Assembly: GCA_017607445.1 (NCBI GenBank)
Contig: JAEVHH010000001.1
Span: forward strand, 7,626,001-7,690,000
Source of the DNA: Histoplasma ohiense
Lineage: Eukaryota; Ascomycota; Eurotiomycetes; Onygenales; Ajellomycetaceae
DNA: 64,000 bases
Direction: 5' to 3'
The position numbers and the translations under genes are program-made. Shown piece by piece: positions 1 through 11,500 of this stretch. The notes below the pieces were generated by a model. That model was given only the letters and a program-made list of their open reading frames with translations, had not been told where the DNA came from and searched no databases. Position 1 is the stretch's first letter. Every line of letters begins with the position of its first letter.

Positions 1-711
1 CCCTGGAATGGCAGTTCCGACACCTTTGCTTGTCCAAGCTGGAGGAAGCACCATTGTGCTAGTATTAGGTTTAGAGGCTTCGTCGCCAGCGTAGATATTT
101 CCTGTTTCGCCGTTAGAGCGTGTATATTTTCCCGAGATCAGATCCACAATGTCGCCAGAATTGTTGTAAATCCCAGTCAGAATACTCCCATAGGAGCCAT
201 CGATAAGGTAGAAGTTTGTTGTAAATCGATCCTAGCTTATGTTAGGATTGCCACACCCTCTTATTTATACACGTAAGGATACAAGCGGAATGATATTGAG
301 TTGCTCAAGCACATACCCAGCAGAAAGATGTATGATAGTTTTTAAGGAGCCGGCATTCCATTCCATTCTTGCCTGTGTCGGGAGGATGTTAGTACTGTAG
401 GTGCCAAATCCGTGTGGATCAAGTTGGTATATCAGAGAGCACCTACAGCAAAGACTTGGCAATTCGGCACGCGGCACTGCATCATCACGCTTGGTCGTTT
501 CTCTCTTCCATGGATTTGTAACATCAACCGACTCTATCACGGAGACGAAGAGTTTTCGCATGTCTGGACCAATGGAATGAGGGGAAACTGAACTGGAGCC
601 TCGTGCAACACACATTTCATATCCTGGGCCACAATATTGTCGTGCAGACACCGTGGACGCGGACACCAAACCAATGAACCCCACAAGAAAGGTGATTATA
701 AAAGGACGCAT
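1..711 (-). CDS. Secreted cysteine-containing protein, 3' end outside window
   Basis: Minus-strand gene. Exon 1 is 711-283 (143 codons), followed by a 51-nt GT-AG intron (282-232) with a CTAAC branch site just before the CTAG acceptor. Exon 2 runs from 231 to the window edge, phase 0, with no stop. The protein starts with a clear signal peptide (MRPFIITFLVGFIGLVSAS...), then a CGPGYEMC segment, a KR dibasic site near residue 75 and a CCRC cluster. Exon 2 encodes a Gly/Ser/Asn-rich stretch with aromatic residues. I do not recognise the family. It is probably a secreted or wall-associated hypothetical protein; the C-terminus cannot be seen. Codon use and CpG content are normal, unlike the transposon block to the right. 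Confidence 0.7.
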
Positions 712-1936
712 TTTGGACAGAGTCGGGAAATGTTAGGGAGAGGAATAAATGGAATGAAACCGTAATTGTTCAATGAAGGACAGAGTACTTCCAGCTACAA
801 AGCGTCGAGGCTGGTAGTAGAGGCAAAAATGTTTGATATGAAGGTGTTGTTCGCAAGGAAAATGATTGACCAAGGTTTGCTATAAAAACAAATGTGCGAA
901 GCGTCAAGTGAATTGAAGGCTATGAAACAGTGAAAGGAAATGAAAGGAACATTCCCCTTTATGATTTAAGAATAGGATCATTTGTCCTGCGCTTGTACGG
1001 TACAAATAGAACAAAGCCACTTTTAATCGGACATTGTAATGTTGACAGTGTTGACAGTTTTGACTGCTGTAGACGAAATAAACATTGAGATATCAGAGAG
1101 AGCGATAACAAGCGTGATAAGCCTGCCAATTCAATACCACCAAACGAAATATATCCTGGCATGATGCAATAATTGTCGGAGGCGTCGTAAAATTATAAAA
1201 TGGGATTCCAGCAGATTCTCTGTCCCCTAACAATAAATGTTTTGCTTAAGAACATGCGGTAAGGAAACAAAGACAGGGTTGGGAAGACCAATTCTTCCAA
1301 AAGAATTCATGCCAATCAAACCATAAATATGTTTTAACCCGTGGAAGTTGGGTGTATGATACGTGTCTGCCTGCATGCGGGCCTCAGAACCAGGAACGCA
1401 CTCGAGATCAATTAAGACATGCGGAATTAGGGATGAGCTCTGATTGGATAAGAGGGATAGGCACGAACGTTACAGACTGCATGACATGGAAGACTTGGAT
1501 CACAAACGTAAGCAATTCTTTTTGCGGAATATAATCGAAGAATTTCGGAATCGACGTTGAAGGGCTGATAAGCCGAAGGTTGAGCGTGCTGTGGAATATC
1601 GGCCACTTTGCAGCATGCTTAGTAGCTGCTTGTGTTTGTCTTGTTTGTCTTAGAGGTACTTAGGGTCACTAAATTGGCGTGTACGCCGCGTAGTGTACTC
1701 CGTAAAGTGGTGAAGTATGTTAGGCTAGTTACCTGTCCAGGATTTTTGCTTTTTTTTAACCAAAAGGCAGGACTTTTCTAAAGGAGAATCAAACAAATTA
1801 ACTAACAACGCAGTGGCAAGCAATAACACCCCACGTGCTCCTCTCTCCGAGAGTTATGTTGCTGCTATTAACCCTCAGCCCAACCCAAGCTTCTGTATCA
1901 CCCACAACACTTGTTCTCTTTGTTGAGAGCTGCAAC
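712..1936. other. Intergenic region between divergent genes
   Basis: This stretch separates the divergent secreted-protein and HNH genes and should hold both promoters. It has CpG at normal levels and no ORF longer than about 67 codons that looks coding. A CT/T-rich run (about 1744-1757) lies ~180 bp upstream of the HNH start. I see no repeat or RNA gene. Confidence 0.5.
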
Positions 1937-2899
1937 ATGGCAAATGACCGCAGCCTCTGGCGTAATATCCACATTTACAACGCGAGTGATCAAACGCTCC
2001 TGGCGGGCCATTGCCAATCTGGCTCTATGACTGAAGAAAATTTGTTCTTCACTCTCAAGCATATACTTCTGGTCGCGGACCAGCCGTGGACGTTGAGACA
2101 TAGAGCCTCTGGGAGGGCTATTTTGTCCTCGAACAATCGGGCTGAAACTGGGGATTATGATGTCCATTGCGATGGTATGTTTCCGACCAATGAATGGCGG
2201 GCTTTCAGCTTATTCATCTAGAAGCTATCCGTCTGACAGACGAAGCGTGGGTTGCTCGAGTGATGAGCCATTCTGAGTCGGGCCGAGAAAATTCATTCCG
2301 AAACGGGATCCGGTCAAGAGACGGGAGATGCGTCATTAGTGGGCTGGTTAATCTCCTCGCCCCGCATCGCTGGACAGGATTCGAAGCCGCACATATATTC
2401 CCACTGGAGAAGGAGACGCTCTGGGGGCAATTTGGCTATGGCCGCTGGATTGCAAACACCGAAGGAGCATCAGGGATCAATTCTACTCAGAATGGGTTAC
2501 TTATGTCATCGCATTTGCACACGTGCTTTGATCAATATCTGTTTTCCGTCAATCCAGATGTAAGTACTTCACTTTCCGAACCTGTCCTGCAAGACTAATA
2601 CGACAAAGAATGACTACAAGATTACCACATTTGTACCGGACACATGGGGAATCGATGGGCGAGTACTTGACCCTGTTTGTCGCGACCCAAACAGCCCTGA
2701 TTGCGTCTCAGACAATTTATTACGATGGCACTTTAGACAATCAGTCCTCGCCAATATGCGAGGAGCAGGGGAGCCTATTTTTGAAACTGACTTCCCTCCT
2801 GGTACTGATATGATGGGAACACTGGTTGACGAACCATACGGTAAAGAGAGGTTTGAAATGGAGATTGAGTCAAGACTAAGGTCTGCAATCAGGGACTAG
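1937..2899 (+). CDS. HNH endonuclease-domain protein (fungal HNH_2 type), 3 exons
   Basis: Exons 1937-2174, 2222-2559 and 2609-2899. The introns (47 and 49 nt) begin GTATGT and GTAAGT and end CTAG and AAAG, with phases 1 and 0. The spliced product is 288 residues. I chose the ATG at 1937 because its context is good (CAACATGG) and the product then begins at the conserved WRN-HIY segment; an upstream in-frame ATG at 1856 is possible. The HNH signature is in exon 2: RDGRC at 112-116 with Cys116 and VISG, AAHIFP at 135-140 (first His), N170 in the TQNGLLMS turn, and a distal His near LHTCFD at 178-183. The N-terminal 80 residues (NIHIYNASD...) match the usual leader of this fungal family. These proteins are abundant in filamentous ascomycetes and their role is unproven. 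The gene has no stops or frameshifts and looks intact. Confidence 0.88.
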
Positions 2900-3572
2900 T
2901 ATTAAGACTTTTCTTTTGGGCTGGTTTACACTTGCATTATCAGAGCGATGTGTCATACCTGTGTTTAGGCTGAGTAGATGAGGCAGCTCGCTAAGGATGT
3001 GACGGTCAATGAGGAATCCAAAGCATGGGTTTTTAAAACACAAAGGAAGGAAAAACTGAAAAACTGGACACTTAGGCCATTTGCCCACGTGAGTTTTCAC
3101 TTCCTAAAATCGTCTACAAATCCTCGCGACTATATGGAAAGCAGTGGGGATTCGGCGTGCCTTGAGTTCTACGAGCGGTCACTCACCTTGCAGAGACACT
3201 CTGTTCAGGATTTAGGTTTTATAGCTTACTATCATTTTTCAAGTGTTTCGTTGGTACTTTGTAGGCCTCTTTTGCTATGGAATGTTTGGCGTTGATCATG
3301 ACCAAGTCGGATCCTGCAATCTGTTTCACCTTCAGTTGAATTCTTCGCTATAGGCATATCTATGGAGCATATATTATGGATTGACGTCAATGAGTTAATC
3401 AGCCTGGGTGATCCCAGATCCCCAGGAAGGAAATGTATGTAAACAAGTCTGATGGCAATTGACACAATTAAATACATACATAGGAAAGAACGGGGGAATT
3501 ATAAACAGGGTATATGGGATCAATCAATACAGTATGAGACAGTTCCATCATTCGGCTATCATATTTCATCGA
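2900..3572. other. Intergenic, convergent 3' ends
   Basis: Space between the convergent HNH and membrane-protein genes. Several ORFs of 70-105 codons exist on both strands, but none shows a recognisable domain, conserved splice sites or a plausible start context. I see no RNA gene or repeat. Confidence 0.45.
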
Positions 3573-4844
3573 TTAATAGTATGGCGCTGGTGGCGTATTG
3601 TGGTGTGGATGATACGGATGCTGCTGTATTGGCTGATATGGCGGCGTCATGCCTACAGGAGGGTAAGGCTGCTGGGCATTCTGCTGCATGAACAGAATAT
3701 GTGGATCTGGTGGGTTTTGATGAACGGGATGTGCGTAGGCTAGTTGTTGAGAAACAGGTTGGTGGATATCATTTGAAGGTTCGTTGTCCGAAAAGGCTGG
3801 CGATACTGTGACAAGCAGAGCAAACAAAAAAGTCGAACTGTAGAAGAACAGGTTAAGAAACACAAGCGCATAGTAAGCGTCACGCACGTCGATAACTGAT
3901 GTTGTCTTCCAAAACATGCGATAGACCAGGATTTGGTGAGCGAGGAATGATGCGCCAAAGCACACGGAGCTCAATGCTAGAAATGAAGCAATGATTCTGA
4001 GAGACTGAACCAGGAAAAGTTATTATTTAACCACCACCAAAATATCAAGGAGCGGACGAAGAAACACATACGCTGCTTTTTTGATGCCTGAAACGAGACA
4101 ATGGGCCAACCAAATTGAAAGAAGTTGAGAGCATCCCAAGCAACAAGACAACACCGGCCAGGGTCATCATACCATTCCACCCCAGAACCAAACTCGCTAG
4201 TGCCTCACGTCTCCCGTAAGAGCTGGAAAAGTCAAGTTGTTTAGTGGTTATCGCCGCATAGAGACACATCGCAATAAAATAAAAGCAGGCGAAACCAGCT
4301 GCCCAGAGGCCGTGAAGAATAGCAATCAGCCTTGGAGCCATGTTGGCAATATGGTGAAGGCGTTTGCATAGGGAGACCATGACCACCCCAACCAGAAGAG
4401 AAATTGCTACAACATCCAAGAAGCTGGAAACAAGTGCCAATTTTACGCTTAGATCGACTCCGGTAATAGAGCACTCGCCGAGAACGAGGAAAAGTACATC
4501 CCATGCGTGGTCGCTATGAGTTTGACTGGTCAGCTGGTAATGCGACCCGCATAATTCGAGAAATGGGGCGGGCGAATAGTGGTTTCTTTGAGAAGGGTTC
4601 GTTCCACTTACAAAACGGTTAGGATAATCGACAAGATGAGAAGCCAACGTAAAAGCGGTCTACCACGTTGGAGCTTGAAGAGCAGGCGAGATGCCATCCA
4701 TAGAAGGACCGAGTCAATGATGAAAAACGTAGCAAAGTATCCGAGATAGATCTTGGAACTTGTTGCGACAAAAGCGCTACTTGAGCATGAGGCAGATGAA
4801 GACGAAATAAAGATTCCACCTCCTCCACCTCGCCTGGGTGCCAT
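3573..4844 (-). CDS. Multi-span membrane protein with Pro/Gln/His/Tyr-rich tail, 3 exons
   Basis: Minus-strand exons 4844-4612, 4513-4072 and 4004-3573. Introns 4611-4514 (GTAAGT...CATAG) and 4071-4005 (GTATGT...TTCAG) have phases 2 and 0 and restore one 368-residue frame. The N-terminus is Gly/Ser-rich. About seven hydrophobic helices follow: near residues 32-54, 64-78, 95-120, 133-160, 172-200, 226-250 and 258-285. The last ~70 residues form a cytosolic-looking tail rich in Pro, Gln, His and Tyr (PPYQPIQQHPYHP). This layout (seven helices plus a disordered Pro/Gln tail) is common among fungal hypothetical membrane proteins and could suggest a receptor-like protein, but no diagnostic motif is visible, so I assign no function. 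All three exons are intact. Confidence 0.78.
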
Positions 4845-5712
4845 TGTTGCTGCTTGTTCTAGCTGGGCGAAATTGATAAACGGGGATGTGAGCTCATGAA
4901 GAATGACACCTGAAGAAGAAAAGCGAAGTTCGACAAGTGTTGGATCTCCATCTCAATATGTACGGAGCATGCCTGTAAGACTCCGTATTCTTTATTGGTG
5001 GAAAACAGGAACATTTCACCTGAAAAAAAAAAAAAAAAAAAAAAAAAAAAAGCCTTCAAAAACGACGACAGTATGTCTTGTCGATCGCGAGCCAAGTTAT
5101 ACGAGGAGGCTCCGTTGGAGGAAGATAAACTGCCTGTCAGAATCAAAAACAGCCGTATGTCGAAGGCCGATCCTAACAAACACGAGGCGATTTCAGCTTG
5201 GCGCACCAAGCCAATTAGCGGAGTTCAATTTGAATACGAGAGCACCGCCATCCAGAGTTTGAGTGGTGATTGACTCCGCACTCGAAAACACCAGAGAAGC
5301 TCACTCAGCGCCGCCCGAGGCCAAAATGGGGAATATTAAGGCTGCGATTGGAGCTTCTTGTTAGCAATTGTATCGCTTTGAACCTCCTTCCAACCTTTTT
5401 TCAAACCCGACACCCCACTCTCGTCACCCCGTGCTTCTTGGTTTGCAAGACAACATATGGTCTCAGCACGCCGTTATCAAACAACGAGATATCCTAACTC
5501 AAAAGTCCGATCCGAGGCTGCATTTGTTTATTCGCCCTCCTATCTCCTATCCGATGATAAATAGTTATTTCTCCCAAATTGACTCATCAACGGAATGCCC
5601 GACGGCCTCGACGGCATCGACGGCAACGCGGACATCCGACTAACCGCCAGAGGTTTCCTACCATCGCCGAGAATAAAAAATAAGGATTTACTATGTCTTG
5701 CGCGTTTTCTAT
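4845..5712. other. Intergenic region with a 29-nt poly(A) run
   Basis: Upstream of the membrane-protein gene. An uninterrupted A run lies at about 5023-5051. ORFs reading through it (poly-Lys on plus, poly-Phe on minus) are compositional. The rest up to 5700 has normal CpG and ORFs of up to 119 codons without recognisable features. It may hold a promoter; I see no gene I can support. Confidence 0.45.
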
Positions 5713-6240
5713 TCAAACCAGCAAACAGTCAACTTTGAACACTTCTGAACTGTGAGGGTTGTCAAAGGTGGACACCAGCGATGGTGGACAATTTGAAAAG
5801 CATGGGATATTTCCAACGGTGTATGATAATGTCGGACATTTGAACGTGGTATATCGGCGCACTGGGTGCCCGGTTAGTTTGTCGATGGCAAACCATGTAT
5901 CCGAATGAGTCTTTCGTTCGCTTTGCCTTGTATCTTGATCAATAGATGCATAGAGGGTAAAACCAGTTTGCTCCAGGCGGTCTAGCATTCTCAAGAGTAT
6001 CAATTACGTCTGGACCGTCTCAGTTCCGCCTGCTTTCCAAGGATAGCCACGAAATTTGATCTCGAAGGATGACTCAAGAAACTGCGTTCTCTACACTTTA
6101 TTCATTGCCTGACACACTGGGTTCGGCGCATCGATTTGGTGGAGAAGGTTAGACCTATCAAAGGAGATGTACATCCAATTCCTTCGCGGAGGCGAAGGCT
6201 GTTGAAGGCGAAAAGGAAGGGTATCTGGAAAGAGTTAGTG
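5713..6240 (-). pseudogene. Decayed gene for a conserved fungal protein, two in-frame stops
   Basis: A single minus-strand frame reads from about 6224, just after a CTAAC...TTTCCAG splice-acceptor-like sequence, to the stop near 5713. It includes WMYISFDRSNLLHQIDAP, then a TAG at 6093-6091, then FEIKFRGYPWKAGG, a TAA at 6006-6004, and RMLDRLEQTGFTLYASIDQ followed by a SDTWF segment. From memory these match a widespread uncharacterised Pezizomycotina family (N-terminal W-x-SFD, central F-x-L-x-GxPW, C-terminal LYxSIDQ...xTDTW). Both stops fall in the correct frame exactly where coding similarity continues on both sides, so this is a pseudogene rather than two short genes. The first stop could come from TGG. 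A sequencing error is the alternative. Confidence 0.65.
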
Positions 6241-6369
6241 ACTGATTGGACTGTGCGTTGAAATGAAGAGTTGTGCATAGCGCTCAATTGTACGGAGTCG
6301 ATCCCAAAAATACGCAAAATAAACGAAAAAGTAAAAAATCAAAAATGAAAGGAGATACCTGTATTCCAG

Positions 6370-6370
<1 letters not shown>

Positions 6371-6401
<31 letters not shown>
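6371..6401. repeat. Poly(T) tract, about 31 nt
   Basis: Uninterrupted T run upstream (in minus-strand terms) of the decayed gene, mirroring the A run at 5023. It produces a poly-Phe ORF on the plus strand that is not a gene. Confidence 0.85.
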
Positions 6402-6403
<2 letters not shown>

Positions 6404-6551
6404 CAACCATCCCATTTCATACAGGGCCTGTAGTAACCCACAAACCAAACGGCGGGAGGCGGTTTTCTCATCCTCAAACCAGGCCGACGGAGTCCAGGTA
6501 TTGCCATGTAAACTGACTTCGTCTGAAGGACCGTATATTCGTGTGTTAGGG

Positions 6552-6788
6552 TTAAATGTTTAATACCGATCTCGCTTTTTGGAGCATGGAAGGCAGGCAT
6601 GGTATGAGCAGATCCTCAACTGAATGCCCTTGGGCCAACATGGCTTGATAATTTCGTGTATCCAGGAGACATCTTTCGAAGCGGATCCTATCAATCATGT
6701 GTAGCGAAACACTCGTGAAATTCGTGCCTAAAGAGGATGGTGTTGACTCCTGTTGACTGGATCTGTGTCTGTGTTTGTGTGGTATCAA
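6552..6788 (-). CDS. Possible short gene or exon, unknown
   Basis: A 78-codon minus-strand ORF whose second half looks protein-like (RCLLDTRNYQAMLAQGHSVE, then DLLIPCLPSMLQKA). The pattern resembles a compact helical domain more than random translation, but the first 30 residues are low complexity and could be intronic or 5' untranslated. It lies upstream of the decayed gene at 5713-6240 on the same strand and could be part of it or of a neighbour. I do not recognise a family. Treat it as a weak prediction. Confidence 0.25.
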   Translation of the reverse strand: MIPHKHRHRSSQQESTPSSLGTNFTSVSLHMIDRIRFERCLLDTRNYQAMLAQGHSVEDLLIPCLPSMLQKARSVLNI

Positions 6789-7368
6789 GTATGGCAGAGT
6801 CAGTCAATGTCTCTTCACTTCCACCGTCGTATGCAGGTGGTTTGCCCTTCATCTTTTCTGTGGTTATGAGGATTTAGCAACTTGTGCGGTTGCTACTCCG
6901 TAGAGTACACCGAGACCATGTAAAGTACAGTACAATGCATACATACATGGACTGTTTTCCATATCAGGCGGGATTCCCGCCTGATGGGGCGCTCTCCCAG
7001 CAGCTCACTTGCATGAAACATCCTGGCGAACTCTGCTGTCTCCCTGTCTCAAATCAACTGGGAAATTGTAACAACACCAGAGTGAGGATTGAACGTCTTT
7101 CTACCTTAAACCTCCTTGGAACCAAGGTCCCGTGTGAACCAAACAAGGTTTATCACCTGCTGGGTCCGGCATCCCTCGTCCATCTATTGTGGCGGACGTA
7201 AAGCTTGCGAAAACAGAATTTTCTGCCACCCCCTGAAAAATAATAGCAAAACACCACAAAAATAACCAAAATATCCACATATCTCTAGAATCATTCAAAT
7301 ATCATCCAATTCATTCAAATACACACCTTTATCATCAAATACACACCTTTATCATCAAATACACCAAT
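6789..7368. other. Junction of normal DNA with the AT-rich block
   Basis: Up to about 7200 the sequence has normal GC and CpG; from ~7205 it becomes A/T-rich. It holds the palindrome at 6963-6985 and two copies of an 18-bp motif with core CACACCTTTATCATCAAA (7323-7359) just before the transposase remnant. A 105-codon plus ORF at 6884 has no recognisable features. The left terminal repeat of the Tc1-like element should lie here but I could not match it to a right end. Confidence 0.4.
6963..6985. repeat. Perfect 23-bp palindrome
   Basis: Two perfect 11-bp arms (ATCAGGCGGGA and its complement) around a single central T. It is GC-rich and sits in otherwise unannotated sequence a few hundred bases from the transposon boundary. 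It may be a protein-binding site or a footprint of a lost element. Confidence 0.8.
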
Positions 7369-7752
7369 ATGCCCCCTCAGCTCAGTGAATTTATCATCAA
7401 TGAGATCATACATCTTCTAAATGATGATTATATATCTGCTCAGATTGTATGAATCATTGAGTGTCATCTGATCACTGTATATCAAATTCAACAAAATATT
7501 TGCTGTTTTGAAACTGCTAGAAGTTCTCATTCAATATAGAGTGTAAAGTCAAAGATCACATCAGATATCTTGTCAGATTTGAAGAACTTTTTTGAGATAT
7601 ATTCAACTATATATCATGATAAGACTGTCTGCTTTGTGAAGAATGAATTTGATATTGATATTCATTCTTGATCAATATCTAGATTATTGAAGAAACTGAA
7701 TTTGATATGAAAGAAGATAATTAATTATTACAATTGTCACTTATAGAATCTG
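7369..7752 (+). pseudogene. Tc1-type transposase, N-terminal helix-turn-helix piece
   Basis: One frame starts at ATG 7369 (MPPQLSEFIINEIIHLL) and continues through several TGA/TAG codons to the insertion point of the solo LTR. The order of a start-proximal helix, an AQIV-type helix and a TVYQIQ recognition helix is the DNA-binding domain of Tc1/pogo-like transposases. Stops sit where Arg (CGA) or Trp codons are expected. It ends at the ATCTG target site. Confidence 0.8.
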
Positions 7753-7977
7753 TGTGACGGGTTAGCACCTGTTAGTAATTAATTTACACAATCAACTCCT
7801 CTTCTGCACCTGCTCATTTCTGATTGCTGTGACCTTGTGTAACTCTCAATGTTCTTCTGCTCTGTGCTCCACACTCATGTAGTTTCTAATGATTCTTCTG
7901 CATAGCTCTTAATGTTCTTCCACTCTGTGCTCTGCATTTGTGTAGTCTCTAATGATTCTTCTGCATAGCTTCTAATG

Positions 7978-8511
7978 TGTAACGGGTGTACTTCGATTAA
8001 TGATTTGGTACTATTCTAATTACAGATTATGAATTGATTAAGAAAAGAAAGAGAAAAGAAATCAGAAGAAAAGATTGTATGAAGAGGATTCTTATAGAGA
8101 AAAGTTTAAGATGAAAGAATATCAGAAGCCACTCCACAGTGGAGTGTGAAGTGAAAGAACATTAAGAGATACACATAAGAATCATTAGAAGTTACACAAG
8201 TGTGGAATGTGAGACAGAAGAATCATTGAGAACTATACAGAAGAATTGTTAGAGACTACATGAGTATGAAACACAGAGTGAAAGAATGTAAAAAGCTACA
8301 CAGAAGAATCATTAGAGACTATATAAGTGTGAAATATGAAGCAGAAGAATGTTAAGAGCTACACAGAAGAATTGTTAGAAACTACACAAACACAGAGCAC
8401 AGAACAGAAGAACATTAAGAATTATGTAAGATTACAATGATCAGAAACAAGCAGATGCAGAAGAAGAGTTGATTGTGTAAGTTAATTACTAACAGATGCT
8501 AATCTATCACA
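7978..8511 (-). repeat. A1 3' LTR
   Basis: 534 bp, TG...CA ends on either strand. Contains several ~63-bp tandem units around GAATCATTAGAGACTACAC. The adjacent internal sequence (8512-8528) is the polypurine tract on the minus strand. Confidence 0.92.
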
Positions 8512-8559
8512 TTATCCCCTTCTATCAGAGTGAGTGAGGACTCATAGATGTCAAGAGTG

Positions 8560-11500
8560 ATGATGTTCTTCAAAACAGATGCAGATTCTCAGATTGAATG
8601 ATTGTATTCTACTCATTTGATGAGATATTCACAGCAGTGATGATTGATTCTATTGTCAAGAATTGCTTCAATTTCTCACTTGAGTTTGTTGTCTTCTTCT
8701 ACAATGACAGATGACTGTCAATTGAAGATTCTCTGTGAGAAGAATGAATCCTCAGCTGTGAGTCAGAGCAGATTTGTATGAAAGATATTGTGAATGTCAG
8801 ATAAAATGTCAAGTCAATAATTATGTATGTCTAGCACTTTCTTCACTGTATATTTGATGTGATGATAATCTAGTGTATGTGAGGAGCAGTCTGTTCTTAT
8901 ATTCTTGAGATTCAGTCAGACTTTGTCTTCTATATAATATTGAGTTGCAGAACTTCTTCTGATGTTTGTTTAGTTTTTGTAATTTTACTAAATGCTGATC
9001 ATTGAAGCTTCTGTTCATTCATGAGTTTTCTTCAGCTTGCTTATGATGTTCTCTGCTGTCTGTATGAGACTGCAGACATGTGTGGTTTCTCAGAGAGTCT
9101 CAGAGAAGTTCAGAATCTCTAAGTTGTATTCATGTAGAAGAAAGAATGAGCTTATGTCTGTTGTAGTGAAATCTCAACTGTTAATCACAATCTCAGCATA
9201 TGACAGCAGATTGCTTCAGTTGTTTTGTGTGTAATTGCAGAACTTACAAAGAATATTCTTTACTGTTTATATCATTCTCTCAGTAGCTTCATCAGTCTCT
9301 GAGTGATACACTGTTGATAACTTTTGTTCAATTCTTAATAATTGGCATACACAGGCTCAGAGTGTGCTGATGAATTGACTATCTCTATCTGACACAATGA
9401 ATGAAGACAGATCATATATATGATAGAATGAGCTTCTGATGAAGACATCTGCAACTACTTTGATGTTCATCTTATCACAGAGCTGTAGTATTACACCCTT
9501 GCTGAGTTGATTGACAATGACTAGAATGTTTATAGAATCTCCACTTTCAGATAAAAAAACTGCAAAATTGATAGCTATATTATGCTAAGTTTCATTGAGA
9601 ACAGATAGAGGCTTCAGTATCTCTTTTCAGTGTTCACATCATACTGTCACTGAGCTGCAGCAATCACAGTTGTATACAAACTGATGTATATCTTTCAATA
9701 TATCTGATCAGTAGAATTCTTGAATGATGATGTTGTACATGATTTTGTGTTCTGAGTGTCTGATTATCAGCAAGTCATGAATTTCTTGCATGATCTGTGT
9801 TTATAGAGATTCTGAATCAGAGACTCATTGTCTATCTTGAAAGTGTAAGCAGTTGTCATCATCAATTGAACATGCTGAGATATCTGTTCTTAGATATACA
9901 CCTGCAGAGAATCAAGATGCTTTACTTTGTATGACTTCAGTGACTTACTGTCAGAATTCATCTGCTTCTGCTGCTAGTCTTCATTATTCTTTGAGTGAGA
10001 GTTCTTGAGCTTGGAACTGATTGATATATACACAGAGTTCATCTGATTGTATAGAACTTTCTATGATCACAGAGTTGATTAATCAATACTCTCAGTGTTT
10101 CCATCTGTCATCTAGATCATCAGATGATATATCTTGTTTTTGATGAAATAGAGCATCTGCAAGAGTGTTCTCTACTTCAGATTGATAATGAATTGTGAAT
10201 AAAAAACAGCTAAGAAACAATGATCAATGCATATATCTCTCAGTGAGTTTATGAGTGGTTGTGAAGTATTCTAGATTCTTATGATCAGTAACAATCTTGA
10301 ATCTCTCAACACTCATAAGTTCAGATTTTCATTCTTCAAGACATTATATAATCACTAGAAGCTTCTTGTTGTAGATCTTGTAGTTGCATTCAGTGGGTGA
10401 TATCTTTTTCAAGATGAAGACACAAGATTATAGAACATCTTCATTATCATATTGTATCAGTATCTCATCTACTACATAATCTGAGATGTCTGTTTTGAGA
10501 ATTGTATGTTTATCTGAATTGAATGATTGCAGCATCAGAGTGCTTGTGAACATATGCTTCAGCTTTTTGAATGCTGCATTCACTTTGTCAGTTCATTGAA
10601 ATACAGTGTCTTTCTGAGTCAGATCTGTCAGTGATTGTATGATATTGAAGAAGTTCTTGATAAATCTTCAGTAGAAGTTGACAAACTCTAGAAAGCTTCT
10701 AGTTTCTTTTATCAAGACTGATGCCTCTCAGTTGAGGATTGCTTCCATCTTTTTAGAATCCATGCATACATCTTTTTCAGCTTTGATGATGAATTCTAGA
10801 TAGATTGTAGACTTGGTCTCAAAGTTGCATTTGTCAATGTCCACTTGCAGTTCAGCTTTTTGTAGGCAGTCAAGCACTTGTCATACATGCTTATAATACT
10901 TAGTAAATGATTCATCAGTGAAGATCAAGATATCATTCATGTATGCTGAGATGATCTCATTGAGCAGATCTTGTAGAGCTCAGTTAATGTATTTCTGAAA
11001 TGTACTCAAAGTGTTCACTAATCCAAAAAGGGTCACTGTCCATTCATATAATCTGTAACATGTATGAAAAGTGGTTAGCCATTCATCACCTTCATTAATC
11101 CTTATCTTATAGAAGGCTGCAGAGATGTCAAGCTTTGTAAATCATTTTGCTTTTTCTATTCATTCAAGTGTTTTGTTGATGAGTGGAAGAGGATATTGAT
11201 TCTTCCACATAATCTTGTTGAGTTCTTGATAGTCAATGCAGAATCATAAGTCTTCTTCTGATTTCTTCACAAACAGTACAGATGCTGCAGTGAATGAGTT
11301 GCTAATACAAATGAAGTCTTTGTTCAGTAATCTGTTGAGCATTTTTCATAGAACAAGGAGTTTGTCATGTGATATGCTGTAGAGAGAATCTCAGAGCAGT
11401 TGCAGATTCTTACTGTCTTTCTTGATAAGCTCAATCATATAATCTATACTGGGTTCTCAGTGAGAGAGAAGCTTTTCAGCTTCTTTCTTGTTGAACACAT

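Noticed and set aside
1835..1936. Upstream extension of the HNH gene
   Set aside because: The open frame begins without ATG and encodes a hydrophobic, unconserved stretch; the ATG at 1937 has better context and starts at the conserved region.
2876..3295. ORFs downstream of the HNH gene
   Set aside because: No conserved motif, overlapping on both strands, random-looking composition.
3452..3743. Plus-strand ORFs of 79-94 codons
   Set aside because: They are shadows of exon 3 of the minus-strand membrane-protein gene or of its 3' flank.
4903..5273. Plus-strand ORFs through the poly(A) run
   Set aside because: Two overlapping frames both read poly-Lys; the flanking residues show no domain and there is no splice or start support.
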